Position numbers and translations under genes: made by a program. A stretch of 64,000 nucleotides of DNA, taken from assembly GCA_000828975.1 (NCBI GenBank), contig AP014683.1:821520-885519 (forward strand), written 5' to 3'. Shown here one piece after another: positions 10,024-19,045 of the stretch. The stretch is from Burkholderiales bacterium GJ-E10. Its GTDB lineage: Bacteria > Pseudomonadota > Gammaproteobacteria > Burkholderiales > Burkholderiaceae_F. Within the stretch, counting starts at the first letter, position 1. Each line of letters begins with the position of its first letter. A model generated the notes under the pieces. It made no database searches. It worked only from the letters and a program-made list of their open reading frames with translations, and had not been told where the DNA came from.

Positions 10024-11433
10024 GTGGCGCACGATCTCGATCCCGGAATTTTCAAGGCGTATGACATCCGGGGAGTCGTCGACCGCAATCTCACGCGCGA
10101 TGCGGTGCAGGCCATCGGCGCCGCGCTGGGAACCGAAGCCCGCGAGCGCGGCGTGCGCGAAATCGCCGTCGGGCGCGATGGCCGCCTGTCGGGGCCGATG
10201 CTGCGCGATGCCCTGATTGCGGGAATCCGTGGGGCCGGGGTGGATGCCGTCGACATCGGTCTGGCCGCGACGCCCACGCTGTACTTCGCGACCTATCACT
10301 TGAACACCGGTTCGGGCGTGGCGATCACCGGAAGCCACAATCCTCCCGAGTACAACGGCCTGAAGATCGTGCTTGCCGGCGAGGCGATGCATGGCGAGGG
10401 CCTGCAGCGGCTCCATCGGCGCATCGTCGAAGGTCGGCTCCACGTCGCGGAGCGGCCGGGCGCGCTGCGCAGCGTCGACATACGGCAGGCCTACCTCGAT
10501 CGCATCGTCGGCGACGTGCGCCTGGCGCGGCCGATGCGCGTGGTGATCGACTGCGGCAATGGTGTCGCCGGGGCGGCCGCGCCGCAGCTCTACAAGGCGC
10601 TGGGCTGCGAAGTGACGGAGCTCTTCTGCGAGGTGGACGGCCGCTTTCCCAACCACCATCCGGATCCGGCGCACCCCGAAAACCTGCGCGACCTCATCGC
10701 CACCGTGCAGCGGACCGGGGCCGAACTCGGCCTCGCGTTCGACGGCGACGGCGACCGGCTGGGGGTCGTGACCCGCGGCGGCAGGATCATCTGGCCCGAT
10801 CGCCAGCTCATGCTCTTCGCCAAGGACGTACTGGCGCACAAGCCGGGCGCGGAAGTGGTGTTCGACGTCAAGTGCACGCGGCTGCTCGCGCCCTGGGTGC
10901 GGCAGCACGGCGGGCGCCCGACGATGTGGCGAACGGGCCATTCCCTCATCAAGGCGCGGTTGCGCGAGAGCGGTGCGGCACTTGCCGGCGAGATGAGCGG
11001 CCACACCTTCTTCAACGACCGCTGGTACGGTTTCGACGACGGCATGTACGCCGGCGCGCGCCTGCTGGAAATCCTGAGCCGGGAGGCCGATCCCTCGGCG
11101 GTGCTGGAAGCGCTGCCGGACGCGACGAGCACGCCGGAGTTGCAGTTGCGTACCGCGGAAGGGGAGAATTTCGCCGTGGTCGACGCGTTGCGGGCCGTGG
11201 CGCAGGATGGCGCGCGGGCGCGGGAGGCATTCGCCGGTGCGGTCGAATTCATCACCATCGACGGCTTGCGGGTCGAATATGCCGACGGGTTCGGCCTCGC
11301 GCGCCCGTCGAACACGACCCCGGTCGTGGTGCTGCGCTTCGAGGCCGACGGCCCTGCGGCGCTGGCGCGAATCGAGGAGGATTTCCGGCGGGCGCTGCGG
11401 GCGGTAAAACCCGATGCGGCGTTGCCGTTTTGA
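10024..11433 (+). CDS. algC: phosphomannomutase/phosphoglucomutase (alpha-D-phosphohexomutase)
   Basis: This 469-residue enzyme interconverts hexose-6-phosphate and hexose-1-phosphate, feeding GlgC, GalU and mannose-sugar routes. The phosphoserine loop TGSHNPP places the catalytic Ser near residue 104, and the metal loop FDGDGDRLG is at about 239-247. The C-terminal substrate-binding domain contains GEMSGHTFF. The GTG at 10024 was chosen because GGAG lies 7 bases upstream and the conserved DPGIFKAYDIRG block begins just after it; the frame is open upstream but overlaps pgi. Whether it prefers glucose or mannose cannot be read from sequence. The glycogen context favours a phosphoglucomutase role. 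Confidence 0.92.
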   Translation: MAHDLDPGIFKAYDIRGVVDRNLTRDAVQAIGAALGTEARERGVREIAVGRDGRLSGPMLRDALIAGIRGAGVDAVDIGLAATPTLYFATYHLNTGSGVAITGSHNPPEYNGLKIVLAGEAMHGEGLQRLHRRIVEGRLHVAERPGALRSVDIRQAYLDRIVGDVRLARPMRVVIDCGNGVAGAAAPQLYKALGCEVTELFCEVDGRFPNHHPDPAHPENLRDLIATVQRTGAELGLAFDGDGDRLGVVTRGGRIIWPDRQLMLFAKDVLAHKPGAEVVFDVKCTRLLAPWVRQHGGRPTMWRTGHSLIKARLRESGAALAGEMSGHTFFNDRWYGFDDGMYAGARLLEILSREADPSAVLEALPDATSTPELQLRTAEGENFAVVDALRAVAQDGARAREAFAGAVEFITIDGLRVEYADGFGLARPSNTTPVVVLRFEADGPAALARIEEDFRRALRAVKPDAALPF

Positions 11434-11460
11434 AACATGGCAGGGCATCTCTTTGCGCGT

Positions 11461-11491
11461 TCCGCTTGCGTGAGAGGGCCGGGGTGAGGGG
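11461..11491 (+). repeat. degenerate half copy of the REP-like palindrome
   Basis: The segment upstream of glgB resembles the right half of the recurring element: GCTTGCGTGAGAGGG followed by CCGGGGTGAGGGG. The left arm is decayed. Its purine-rich tail ends 15 bases before the glgB start, too far to be an ideal ribosome-binding site. Confidence 0.5.
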
Positions 11492-11506
11492 ATTCGCACA
11501 AAAACG

Positions 11507-13393
11507 ATGCTGACAGACCACGATATCTATCTTTTCCGCGAAGGCACCCACACGCGCTTGTATGAGCGCATGGGCGCGCACCTCGAGGTGCGCGACGGCG
11601 TCGCCGGGGCCCACTTCGCGGTATGGGCGCCCAATGCCCGGTCGGTGACCGTGATGGGCCAATGGAACCATTGGGATCCCGAGGCGCATTTCCTCGTGCC
11701 GCGGCACGACAGTTCGGGCATCTGGGAAGGATTCGTGCCCGGCGTCGCCCATGGCGACGCCTACAAGTACCACATCGTCTCGCATTTCCACGGCCTGACG
11801 CGGACCAAGGCCGATCCGTTCGCGTTCTATTCGGAGACGCCGCCGGCGACCGGTTCGCGAGTCTGGGGCCTGGACTACACGTGGGGCGATTGCCACTGGA
11901 TGCGCGAGCGCGCCCGTGCCAATGCGCTCGACGCGCCGATGAGCATCTACGAGGTGCACCTCGGCTCCTGGCGTCGCGTGCCGGAAGAGGGAAACCGGTC
12001 GCTCACCTATCGCGAGATCGCGCAACCGCTTGCCGACTACGTGGTGGAGATGGGGTTCACTCACGTCGAACTGCTGCCCATCACCGAGCATCCGTTCTAC
12101 GGTTCCTGGGGCTATCAGACGACCGGGTATTTCGCGCCGACGGCGCGCTATGGCACGCCGCAGGATCTGATGTACCTCATCGACGTGCTGCACCAGCACG
12201 GCATCGGCGTGATCCTGGACTGGGTCCCATCGCATTTTCCGGGGGACGATCACGGTCTGGCGCGGTTCGATGGAACGCATCTGTTCGAACACTCCGACCC
12301 GCGCCAGGGCTTCCATCCGGAATGGACGAGCTACATCTTCAACTACGGCCGGCATGAAGTGCGCGCCTTCCTGCTGTCGAGCGCGCTCTTCTGGCTCGAC
12401 CGCTATCACGTCGACGGCCTGCGCGTCGATGCCGTGGCGTCGATGCTCTACCTCGACTATGGTCGCAAGGAAGGCGAATGGATCCCCAACCGCTACGGCG
12501 GCAAGGAAAACCTCGAGGCGATCGAATTCCTGCGCATGCTCAACCTCGCGGTCTATCGCGACCACCCCGACACCCAGACCATTGCCGAGGAGTCGACGTC
12601 CTGGCCCATGGTGTCGCGGCCGGTCTATCTCGGCGGCCTGGGGTTCGGTCTGAAATGGAACATGGGGTGGATGCACGACACGCTGGATTATTTCCGCAAT
12701 GATCCCGTGCACCGGCGGTACCACCATGACCGCATCACGTTTTCGATCTGGTATGCGTTCTTCGAGAACTTCGTGCTGCCGCTGTCCCACGACGAGGTGG
12801 TGCACGGCAAGAGTTCGCTGATCGGGCGGATGCCCGGCGATGCGTGGCAGCGCTTCGCCAACCTGCGCCTGCTGTTCGGCTATCTGTGCGGCCACCCCGG
12901 CAAGAAGCTGCTCTTCATGGGCTGCGAATTCGGCCAGACGAGCGAGTGGTCGCACGAGGAAAGCCTGGCCTGGCACCTGCTGCAGTATGGCGACCATGCC
13001 GGCGTGCAGCGCTGGGTGCGCGACTGCAACCGCCTGCTGCGCAGTGAGCCGGCCTTGCATCAGGTCGATTTCGATGCCAGCGGGTTCCAGTGGATTTCCT
13101 GCGACGATTCCGAGACGAGCTGGCTGGCGTTCCTTCGCCGCGGACGCGACGGTACGCCCCTGCTCGTGGTCTGCAATCTCACGCCGGTGCCGCGGCATGC
13201 GCATCGCGTCGGAGTTCCCCTCGGCGGGCGCTGGCGGGAACTGCTCAACAGCGATGCGCAGACCTACGGCGGCAGCGGCCTTGGGAATCTGGGGTGGGTC
13301 AACACGCGGGGGGTTCCCCTGCATGGGCAGCCCGATAGCGTCGAACTGATGCTGCCGCCGTTGGCGGTGGTCTTCCTCAAACCGGACAGTTGA
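11507..13393 (+). CDS. glgB: 1,4-alpha-glucan branching enzyme (GH13)
   Basis: This enzyme introduces alpha-1,6 branches into glycogen. It has 628 residues, shorter than the roughly 730 of E. coli GlgB, because the extra N-terminal N1 module is absent and the protein starts at the CBM48 domain ([15 protein letters not shown]). The GH13 residues are present: the nucleophile region GLRVDAV (Asp308), the acid/base region AEEST (Glu361/362) and SHDEVVH (Asp429). It is the second gene of a rightward run of mutase, glgB, pfp and malQ. The start codon has no well-spaced Shine-Dalgarno sequence. Confidence 0.95.
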   Translation: MLTDHDIYLFREGTHTRLYERMGAHLEVRDGVAGAHFAVWAPNARSVTVMGQWNHWDPEAHFLVPRHDSSGIWEGFVPGVAHGDAYKYHIVSHFHGLTRTKADPFAFYSETPPATGSRVWGLDYTWGDCHWMRERARANALDAPMSIYEVHLGSWRRVPEEGNRSLTYREIAQPLADYVVEMGFTHVELLPITEHPFYGSWGYQTTGYFAPTARYGTPQDLMYLIDVLHQHGIGVILDWVPSHFPGDDHGLARFDGTHLFEHSDPRQGFHPEWTSYIFNYGRHEVRAFLLSSALFWLDRYHVDGLRVDAVASMLYLDYGRKEGEWIPNRYGGKENLEAIEFLRMLNLAVYRDHPDTQTIAEESTSWPMVSRPVYLGGLGFGLKWNMGWMHDTLDYFRNDPVHRRYHHDRITFSIWYAFFENFVLPLSHDEVVHGKSSLIGRMPGDAWQRFANLRLLFGYLCGHPGKKLLFMGCEFGQTSEWSHEESLAWHLLQYGDHAGVQRWVRDCNRLLRSEPALHQVDFDASGFQWISCDDSETSWLAFLRRGRDGTPLLVVCNLTPVPRHAHRVGVPLGGRWRELLNSDAQTYGGSGLGNLGWVNTRGVPLHGQPDSVELMLPPLAVVFLKPDS

Positions 13394-13404
13394 ACGGGTC
13401 GATT

Positions 13405-13429
13405 CCCCTCCCGCATTTCTGGGGAGGGG
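13405..13429 (+). terminator. hairpin between glgB and pfp
   Basis: CCCCTCCC and GGGAGGGG form an 8-bp stem with a 9-base loop, 12 bases after the glgB stop. It resembles a decayed member of the CCCTCTCCCG family and lacks a T-run. It may attenuate transcription or stabilise the glgB mRNA end rather than terminate. Confidence 0.4.
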
Positions 13430-13478
13430 ACGGGGATCCGGTTGGCGGTCGGGCAATAATCGGACACGGAGGCACGGA

Positions 13479-14735
13479 ATGGCAGCAGACCCCGGAAAGT
13501 TTGCAATCCTCGTCGGCGGCGGGCCCGCGCCGGGGATCAATAGCGTCATTGCCGCCGCGGTCCTCCGGATTCAGCATGCCGGCGGGGAGGTCCTCGGCGT
13601 GCGCAACGGGTTCTCCGAACTCATGCAGGGCCGGACCGAAGGCGCGTTCGCACTGTCGGGGGCCGAGGTCCGCGGCATTCACGTCGAGGGTGGAGCGATT
13701 CTGGGAACGTCGCGTGCCAACCCCACCAGGCGCGTCGAGGACCTGGAGCGGGTCGTGCAGACGCTGGCGCACCTCGGCGTCAACCGGCTCATCACCATCG
13801 GCGGCGACGACACGGCCTTTTCGGCGATGAAGGTGGCCGAGCGCGCCGGTGCGCAATTGCGCGTGGCCCACGTGCCCAAGACCATCGACGACGATCTGGA
13901 TCTGCCGCCGCACATCAGCACCTTCGGTTTCCAGACCGCGCGTCATCTTGGCGTCGAACTCGTTCGCAATCTGATGACCGACGCGCGCACCACCGGCCGC
14001 TGGTACGTCGTCATCGCGATGGGCCGCAAAGCCGGTTCGCTCGCGCTGAGCATCGGGAAGGCGGCGGGCGCGGCGCTGACCCTGATCCCCGAAGAATTCG
14101 CTGCCGGCAAGGGCAGCCTCGACCGCATCGCCGACACCCTCGTCGGCGCGATCGTCAAACGCCGTGCGCAGGGCGGACGGCATGGTCTTGCGGTGCTCGC
14201 CGAGGGCGTTGCGGAAACCATTCCGGAAGGCGAGTTGCATCGCCTCGGCCCGGTGGAGCACGACGAACATGGCCATATCCGTCTGGCGGAGATCGATCTC
14301 GGTCGCGGCGTCCGCAAGGTGGTGGAAGAGCGCCTGCGCGCGCTCGGAATCCCGACCGGCATCGTCTCGAAGGACATCGGCTACGAGCTGCGCTGTGCCG
14401 ACCCGATTCCGTTCGATGTCGAATACACGCGCGACCTGGGCTATTGCGCCGCGCAGTTTCTGCTCGACGGCGGTTCGGGGGCAATGGTTTCCGTACAGGA
14501 AGGCCGCTTTGTCCCGATTCCGTTTTCGACCATGATCGATCCGGCAACGGGGCGCACCCGCGTGCGCACGGTGGACATGGCTTCGCTGCGATACACCGTC
14601 GCGCGCCAGTACATGACACGGCTGGAGCGGCAGGATTTTTCCGATTCGGCACGCCTGGCCGCACTGGCCGGGCAATGTGCGATGGACCCGGCAGCGTTTC
14701 GGGACCGCTTTTTCTACGTTGTGGAGGGCGATTGA
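13479..14735 (+). CDS. pfp: 6-phosphofructokinase, residues of the PPi-dependent type
   Basis: This 418-residue protein of the PFKA superfamily begins at an ATG behind GGAGG. Two diagnostic positions match pyrophosphate-dependent enzymes. GGDDT has Asp111 where ATP-dependent enzymes have Gly (GGDGS). PKTIDDD has Lys134 where ATP enzymes usually have Gly (PGTIDND). The expected reaction is reversible: fructose-6-phosphate + PPi to fructose-1,6-bisphosphate + Pi. PPi released by GlgC and GalU nearby could be its phosphoryl donor; that link is inference. The stop codon overlaps a possible TTG start of malQ, so the two genes are probably co-transcribed. Confidence 0.88.
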   Translation: MAADPGKFAILVGGGPAPGINSVIAAAVLRIQHAGGEVLGVRNGFSELMQGRTEGAFALSGAEVRGIHVEGGAILGTSRANPTRRVEDLERVVQTLAHLGVNRLITIGGDDTAFSAMKVAERAGAQLRVAHVPKTIDDDLDLPPHISTFGFQTARHLGVELVRNLMTDARTTGRWYVVIAMGRKAGSLALSIGKAAGAALTLIPEEFAAGKGSLDRIADTLVGAIVKRRAQGGRHGLAVLAEGVAETIPEGELHRLGPVEHDEHGHIRLAEIDLGRGVRKVVEERLRALGIPTGIVSKDIGYELRCADPIPFDVEYTRDLGYCAAQFLLDGGSGAMVSVQEGRFVPIPFSTMIDPATGRTRVRTVDMASLRYTVARQYMTRLERQDFSDSARLAALAGQCAMDPAAFRDRFFYVVEGD

Positions 14736-14779
14736 CCACTGTTGCGGCGCAGGGTCCGGCGTTGGTGCCGGAGGAGGGC

Positions 14780-17071
14780 ATGGCAGGTCCGGGGGCGGAG
14801 CGCGCGGCGCTCGCAGCGTTGTGCGAACAGCGCGGGGTCGCCCTTTTCTACTACGACATCTGGGGCACGCGCCGGGAGGTTCCGGAATCGGGGCTGCGCG
14901 CCCTGCTCCATGCGATGGGGGTGGCGGTCGATCAGCCCGGGGCGGCGCAAGCCGCCCTGCTGTCAGGGCCCCGGGGCCAGGGTGAGCCGGAGGATGCCAT
15001 GCCGCTGCCACCGGTCGTGGTATTCGGGGAAGACGCGCAACCGGCAAGCGTGCCGGTCGCCGCACCGGATGGTGGCGAGAACTGGCACTGGGAACTGCAG
15101 GAAGAGTGCGGTCGCACGCACGTCGGCACCTGCCGGTCCGCCGAGGATGGCACGGGGCCGCGCATCGATCTGCCTGTCCTGCCCCCCGGCTACCATCGCG
15201 TCACGGTGTACTGCGGGGAATCCAAGCGCTGTTCCATGCAAGTGGTGACCGCCCCCGCCCGCTGTCATCTTCCCCCCGCCGTCCAGGACGGCGGGCGCGT
15301 CTGGGGATGGGCGGTGCAGCTCTACGCACTGCGTTCCCGGCGCAACTGGGGAATGGGGGACTTCACCGATCTCGAGAACCTGGTGCGCCTGGCGTCGCGA
15401 CACGGAGCGGGTTTCGTGGGCTTGAATCCCTTGCATGCCCTGCATCCCGACAATCCGGCGCACGCGAGCCCGTACTCGCCGTCCTCGCGGCGATTCCTCG
15501 ACGTGTTCTACATCGACGTCGAGGCGGTGGCGGATTTTGCCGAGTCGGCGGCGGTGCGTCGCCACGTCGCATCGCAGGCGTTCCAGAAGCGGCTCGCCGA
15601 ATTGCGCGCAGCCGAACTCGTGGATTACATCGGCATCGCGGCGGCGAAGCTGCCGGTGCTGGAGAAACTGTACGACCATTTCCGTCGCAAGCATCTGTCT
15701 CCCGCTTCGCGCGCGCCGCGTCGACGCGGCGCAGGCGGCGATGGCATGGTTCTTCCCCCTCTCCCGCTTGCGGGAGAGGGCGGAGGTGAGGGTCTTGACG
15801 CCGCAACGGTCCGCGGCGCCGCCTTTCGCGAATTCCAGCGGTCCGGCGGGCTCGCCCTGCGCCGCTATGCCCTGTATGAGGCACTGCAGGAACACTTTCG
15901 CCGCCTGGACGCCAATACGTCCGGCTGGACGCAATGGCCCGAGGCGTATCGCGATCCGGGCTCGCGGGCGGTGCTTGAGTTTGCGGAGGAGCACGCCGAA
16001 CGGGTCGAGTTTTTCGAGTATCTCCAGTGGCTGGCCGACATCCAGCTCGGCCGCGCCCAGGAAGTGGCGCGCGAATTCGGCATGGGCGTCGGCCTGTACT
16101 GCGATCTTGCCGTGTCCGTCGATCTCGGCGGTGCCGACGTGTGGGCCGAGCGCGATCTCTACGCCTGCGAGGCATCGGCCGGCTGTCCGCCCGATGACTT
16201 CAATCTGCGTGGGCAGGACTGGGGCTTGCCGCCGATGCTGCCGGATGCCATGCGCGAGCGGGGGTACGCGCCGTTCATTGCCGTGCTGCGCGCGAACATG
16301 CGCCGCGCCGGCGCGCTGCGCATCGATCACGTCATGGGACTCGCGCGGCTTTTCTGGGTGCCGCGTGGCGGCACTCCCGAGGCGGGCGCCTACGTCGCAT
16401 ATCCGTTCGAGGATCTGCTGGGCATCGTGGCGCTGGAGAGCCGCCGTAGCGGCTGCATGGTCATCGGCGAGGATCTGGGGACGGTTCCCGACGAGGTGCG
16501 GGAGGGCATGGCGCGCAAGGGCATCCTGTCCTATCGCGTCTTGTATTTCTCGCGGCGCCATACCGATGCCTACGGCGACATCTACCTTTCGCCGGCAGAG
16601 TTTCCCGCCGATGCGCTGGTCACCGCGACGACGCACGATCTTGCGACCTTGGCCGGGTTCTGGGACGACGTCGATCTCCAGATCCGCGCGGAGCTGGATC
16701 TCTTCCCGAGCGAGGCCATGCGCGAGCGGCTCTTCGCGGGGCGCAAGGAAGAGCGCAAGCAGTTGTTGTGGGCGCTGCAGCGCGAGGGACTGTTGCCCGA
16801 GGGCGCCTCGCCCGAGCCGTTTGCGCCGGAACACATGACGCCCGAGCTGGCGATGGCGATCCAGGAATATCTCGCGCGCGCACCGGCGCGCATGCAGGTC
16901 GTCCAGGCCGAAGATGTCCTCGGCTGCCGCGAACAGGCGAATCTCCCCGGCACGGTAGACGAGGTGCCGAACTGGCGGCGCAAACTGCCGGTCGATCTCG
17001 AGGACTGGAGTGGGGACGCGCGATTCACCGAACTGGCGAGACGGTTGACGGCGGCGCGGTCGGCGGCATAG
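14780..17071 (+). CDS. malQ: 4-alpha-glucanotransferase (amylomaltase, GH77) carrying a translated REP insertion
   Basis: This enzyme transfers alpha-1,4-glucan segments between maltodextrins. The catalytic triad is visible: RIDHVMG (Asp516), IGEDLG (Glu564) and TTHDLATL (Asp620). The protein has 763 residues from the ATG at 14780, which has GGAGGAG just upstream. A TTG at 14732 overlapping the pfp stop, behind GGAGGG, is an alternative and would add 16 residues. Residues of about 325-338 (LPPLPLAGEGGGEG) are the translation of a REP-like palindrome inside a longer low-complexity loop between YDHFRRKHL and AFREFQRSGG, where relatives have a short linker. The frame is intact, so the enzyme is probably functional. 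Confidence 0.93.
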   Translation: MAGPGAERAALAALCEQRGVALFYYDIWGTRREVPESGLRALLHAMGVAVDQPGAAQAALLSGPRGQGEPEDAMPLPPVVVFGEDAQPASVPVAAPDGGENWHWELQEECGRTHVGTCRSAEDGTGPRIDLPVLPPGYHRVTVYCGESKRCSMQVVTAPARCHLPPAVQDGGRVWGWAVQLYALRSRRNWGMGDFTDLENLVRLASRHGAGFVGLNPLHALHPDNPAHASPYSPSSRRFLDVFYIDVEAVADFAESAAVRRHVASQAFQKRLAELRAAELVDYIGIAAAKLPVLEKLYDHFRRKHLSPASRAPRRRGAGGDGMVLPPLPLAGEGGGEGLDAATVRGAAFREFQRSGGLALRRYALYEALQEHFRRLDANTSGWTQWPEAYRDPGSRAVLEFAEEHAERVEFFEYLQWLADIQLGRAQEVAREFGMGVGLYCDLAVSVDLGGADVWAERDLYACEASAGCPPDDFNLRGQDWGLPPMLPDAMRERGYAPFIAVLRANMRRAGALRIDHVMGLARLFWVPRGGTPEAGAYVAYPFEDLLGIVALESRRSGCMVIGEDLGTVPDEVREGMARKGILSYRVLYFSRRHTDAYGDIYLSPAEFPADALVTATTHDLATLAGFWDDVDLQIRAELDLFPSEAMRERLFAGRKEERKQLLWALQREGLLPEGASPEPFAPEHMTPELAMAIQEYLARAPARMQVVQAEDVLGCREQANLPGTVDEVPNWRRKLPVDLEDWSGDARFTELARRLTAARSAA
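15755..15793 (+). repeat. REP-like palindrome inside the malQ coding sequence
   Basis: CCCTCTCCCG (15757-15766), loop CTTG, CGGGAGAGGG (15771-15780), then the tail CGGAGGTGAGGGT. The same core and tail occur at 45585 and 55194 and in inverse orientation at 55069. Here it lies within an open reading frame without disrupting it. Confidence 0.85.
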
Positions 17072-17097
17072 TCGGCGTGCGGAGCCATCGTGTCCGG

Positions 17098-17121
17098 CCG
17101 CAGCGGTTGGCTGCGGTGTTT
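17098..17121 (+). terminator. candidate terminator downstream of malQ
   Basis: CCGCAGC and GCTGCGG form a 7-bp stem with a 5-base loop, followed by the modestly T-rich TGTTTGG, 27 bases past the malQ stop. It lies in the 143-base gap between convergent malQ and the GH57 gene. Confidence 0.45.
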
Positions 17122-17214
17122 GGTCACGGTGCAGGGCGCGCTGCAAGCACCATCGTCGCAATTGCGCATCGATGGCGATCCTTCCTTTCGTGCCAACCCT
17201 TTCGAACCACGTCA

Positions 17215-19029
17215 CTACGTGACGCGCTTCATCGTCCCGCCGTGCTCGGCACTGCCGTCGCCGTGGTGGAAGGGGGTCGACAACTGCTCCGGCACCGGCA
17301 GGTGCAGCAGTTCATAGAGACGCGCGAGCTTGGCGCGGAACATCGCCTCGAACGATGCCACCGATGGTGCCGGGTTGTTGTCGCCCAGCCACCAGAACCA
17401 GTCCGAGCTCTCGCAGTCCGAGAGCTGCGCGGTCGCCTGCCGGCGCTGCGCCGCGTCGAGGCGCTTGCTGGCCATCACCCGGTCGAAGCAGACCTTGGCC
17501 TCACAGAGCAGATCCCATGCGGTGTTCTTGTCGCGCGCTCCGATCCATGTCGAGAGGTTGCCGTAGACCCAGCTGCCCGCGGCCAGCGCACGCAGCGCAC
17601 CGATCGCCGCGAGCGGGGCATCCGGCCGGTGCCGCTCGGCCGCCGCTTCGCTGCAGGTGAGAAGGCGGATCTGCGGATGCGTCGCCAGCCCGGCGTAGAT
17701 GCCGGAAAGGAAGTAGAACCCGTTGTACGGGTAGTACTCCCAGGCGTTTTCGCCATCGAGCATCACGCAGACGCAAGGGCGGGTGCCGCCGTTGCCTTGC
17801 GGGTTGACACCGGTCGCATCGCGGTCGGCGATCGCGGCGACTTCGCGCACGAAGTGTTCCGATGCGTCGCGCCCATGCCAACGCGCGTATTCGAAGCCGA
17901 TCAGATCGGAAAGCCGGTCGTCGCGGAAGAACAGGGTCAGGCTCTTCGCGTGGCCGCCGGTCTTGGGCACGCTTGGATCGGTGAGCGGCCCCAGCAGGAA
18001 TGGCCGGTAGTGCGGCGCCGCGAGGGCGGATTCCGGGGCGCCCGATGCCCGCAGGCTGTTGCGCAACACCGCTTCGCTGCTCGCCGCCCACTGGAAGCCA
18101 TGCGCCGCGATCAGCGCCGCAAAGGGGGTCGACAGGGCGCCCTCGGCTGGCCACATGCCCGTCGGCGTGCGGCCGAAACGGCGCTGGTGATCCGCCTGCG
18201 CGATCTCGATGTGGGCGTTGACGCGGCCGCGGCCGCCGGGGTAGCGCTCGGCGTGCGGCAGCGTGATGTCGGGCAGCGCCTCCTTCGCACACTGGAAATC
18301 GATCATCAGCGGCGCGAGCGGATGACCGTGCGGGGTGGTCGAGATTTCGATCTGGCCGCGTTCTTCGAGACGGCGATAGCGGGGAATGATGTCGCGGATG
18401 GTCTCCGCGACCACCTGCAGCAGCGCCGTGCGATCCTCGGGCGTGAACTGCGTCCCCTTGGCCATCAATTGCGCGACAACCTGGGAATCGCGCCGCAGCC
18501 CTTCGCCGGTCCATGCGAGGTGGTACCAGGTGACCAGTTCGTAGATGTACTGGTCGGACAGGTACCGGGTCGCGTCGGTGCCTTCCTCGTCCAGGCAGTG
18601 GAAGATCTCGTGCAGACGGTTGTATGCCGGAAACGGCGCGATCAGGTGCTCGTGGTTGGCTCGGAAACACTGCCCGAGCGCATGCGCGTGCTCCGCGCGC
18701 GAGAGCGGAGTGCGATCGCTGCGGGCCAGCAGACGCAGCAGCGGATCACGCAGCGTGCCGGTGGCAAACTGGTCGCAGTAATCCTCGATCTGGTCGAGCA
18801 GTACCGGAACGAAGTTGACCACCGCGCGCATCGCGGGGTTCCGTTCCAGGTGCCATGCCATGTCCGAGTAGTCCTTGAGCGCATGCAGATACACCCAGGG
18901 CAGCCGGAATTCGCCTCCGGCCTGCTCCCGGTAGTCGGGTTGGTGCATGTGCCAGAGCAGGATGAAGTCGACGCCGGGAGCGGGCGGCGCCGGATCGGTC
19001 CGGGCGGGTCGGGAATGGGGGGGAGTCAT
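17215..19029 (-). CDS. glycoside hydrolase family 57 (alpha-amylase / glucanotransferase-like)
   Basis: This 604-residue protein carries GH57 signatures: HMHQPDYRE near the N-terminus (about 27-35), WPAEGALS with the likely catalytic Glu at about 296, and LDGENAWEYYP with the likely acid/base Asp at about 425. GH57 enzymes hydrolyse, transfer or branch alpha-glucans with a retaining mechanism; the exact activity is not decidable from motifs. It starts 16 bases after the glgC stop in the same direction, so glgC-GH57 form an operon, which argues for a role in building or remodelling glycogen. No signal peptide is visible, so it is probably cytoplasmic. Confidence 0.87.
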   Translation of the reverse strand: MTPPHSRPARTDPAPPAPGVDFILLWHMHQPDYREQAGGEFRLPWVYLHALKDYSDMAWHLERNPAMRAVVNFVPVLLDQIEDYCDQFATGTLRDPLLRLLARSDRTPLSRAEHAHALGQCFRANHEHLIAPFPAYNRLHEIFHCLDEEGTDATRYLSDQYIYELVTWYHLAWTGEGLRRDSQVVAQLMAKGTQFTPEDRTALLQVVAETIRDIIPRYRRLEERGQIEISTTPHGHPLAPLMIDFQCAKEALPDITLPHAERYPGGRGRVNAHIEIAQADHQRRFGRTPTGMWPAEGALSTPFAALIAAHGFQWAASSEAVLRNSLRASGAPESALAAPHYRPFLLGPLTDPSVPKTGGHAKSLTLFFRDDRLSDLIGFEYARWHGRDASEHFVREVAAIADRDATGVNPQGNGGTRPCVCVMLDGENAWEYYPYNGFYFLSGIYAGLATHPQIRLLTCSEAAAERHRPDAPLAAIGALRALAAGSWVYGNLSTWIGARDKNTAWDLLCEAKVCFDRVMASKRLDAAQRRQATAQLSDCESSDWFWWLGDNNPAPSVASFEAMFRAKLARLYELLHLPVPEQLSTPFHHGDGSAEHGGTMKRVT

Positions 19030-19045
19030 GCCGGTTCGTTCGTGA

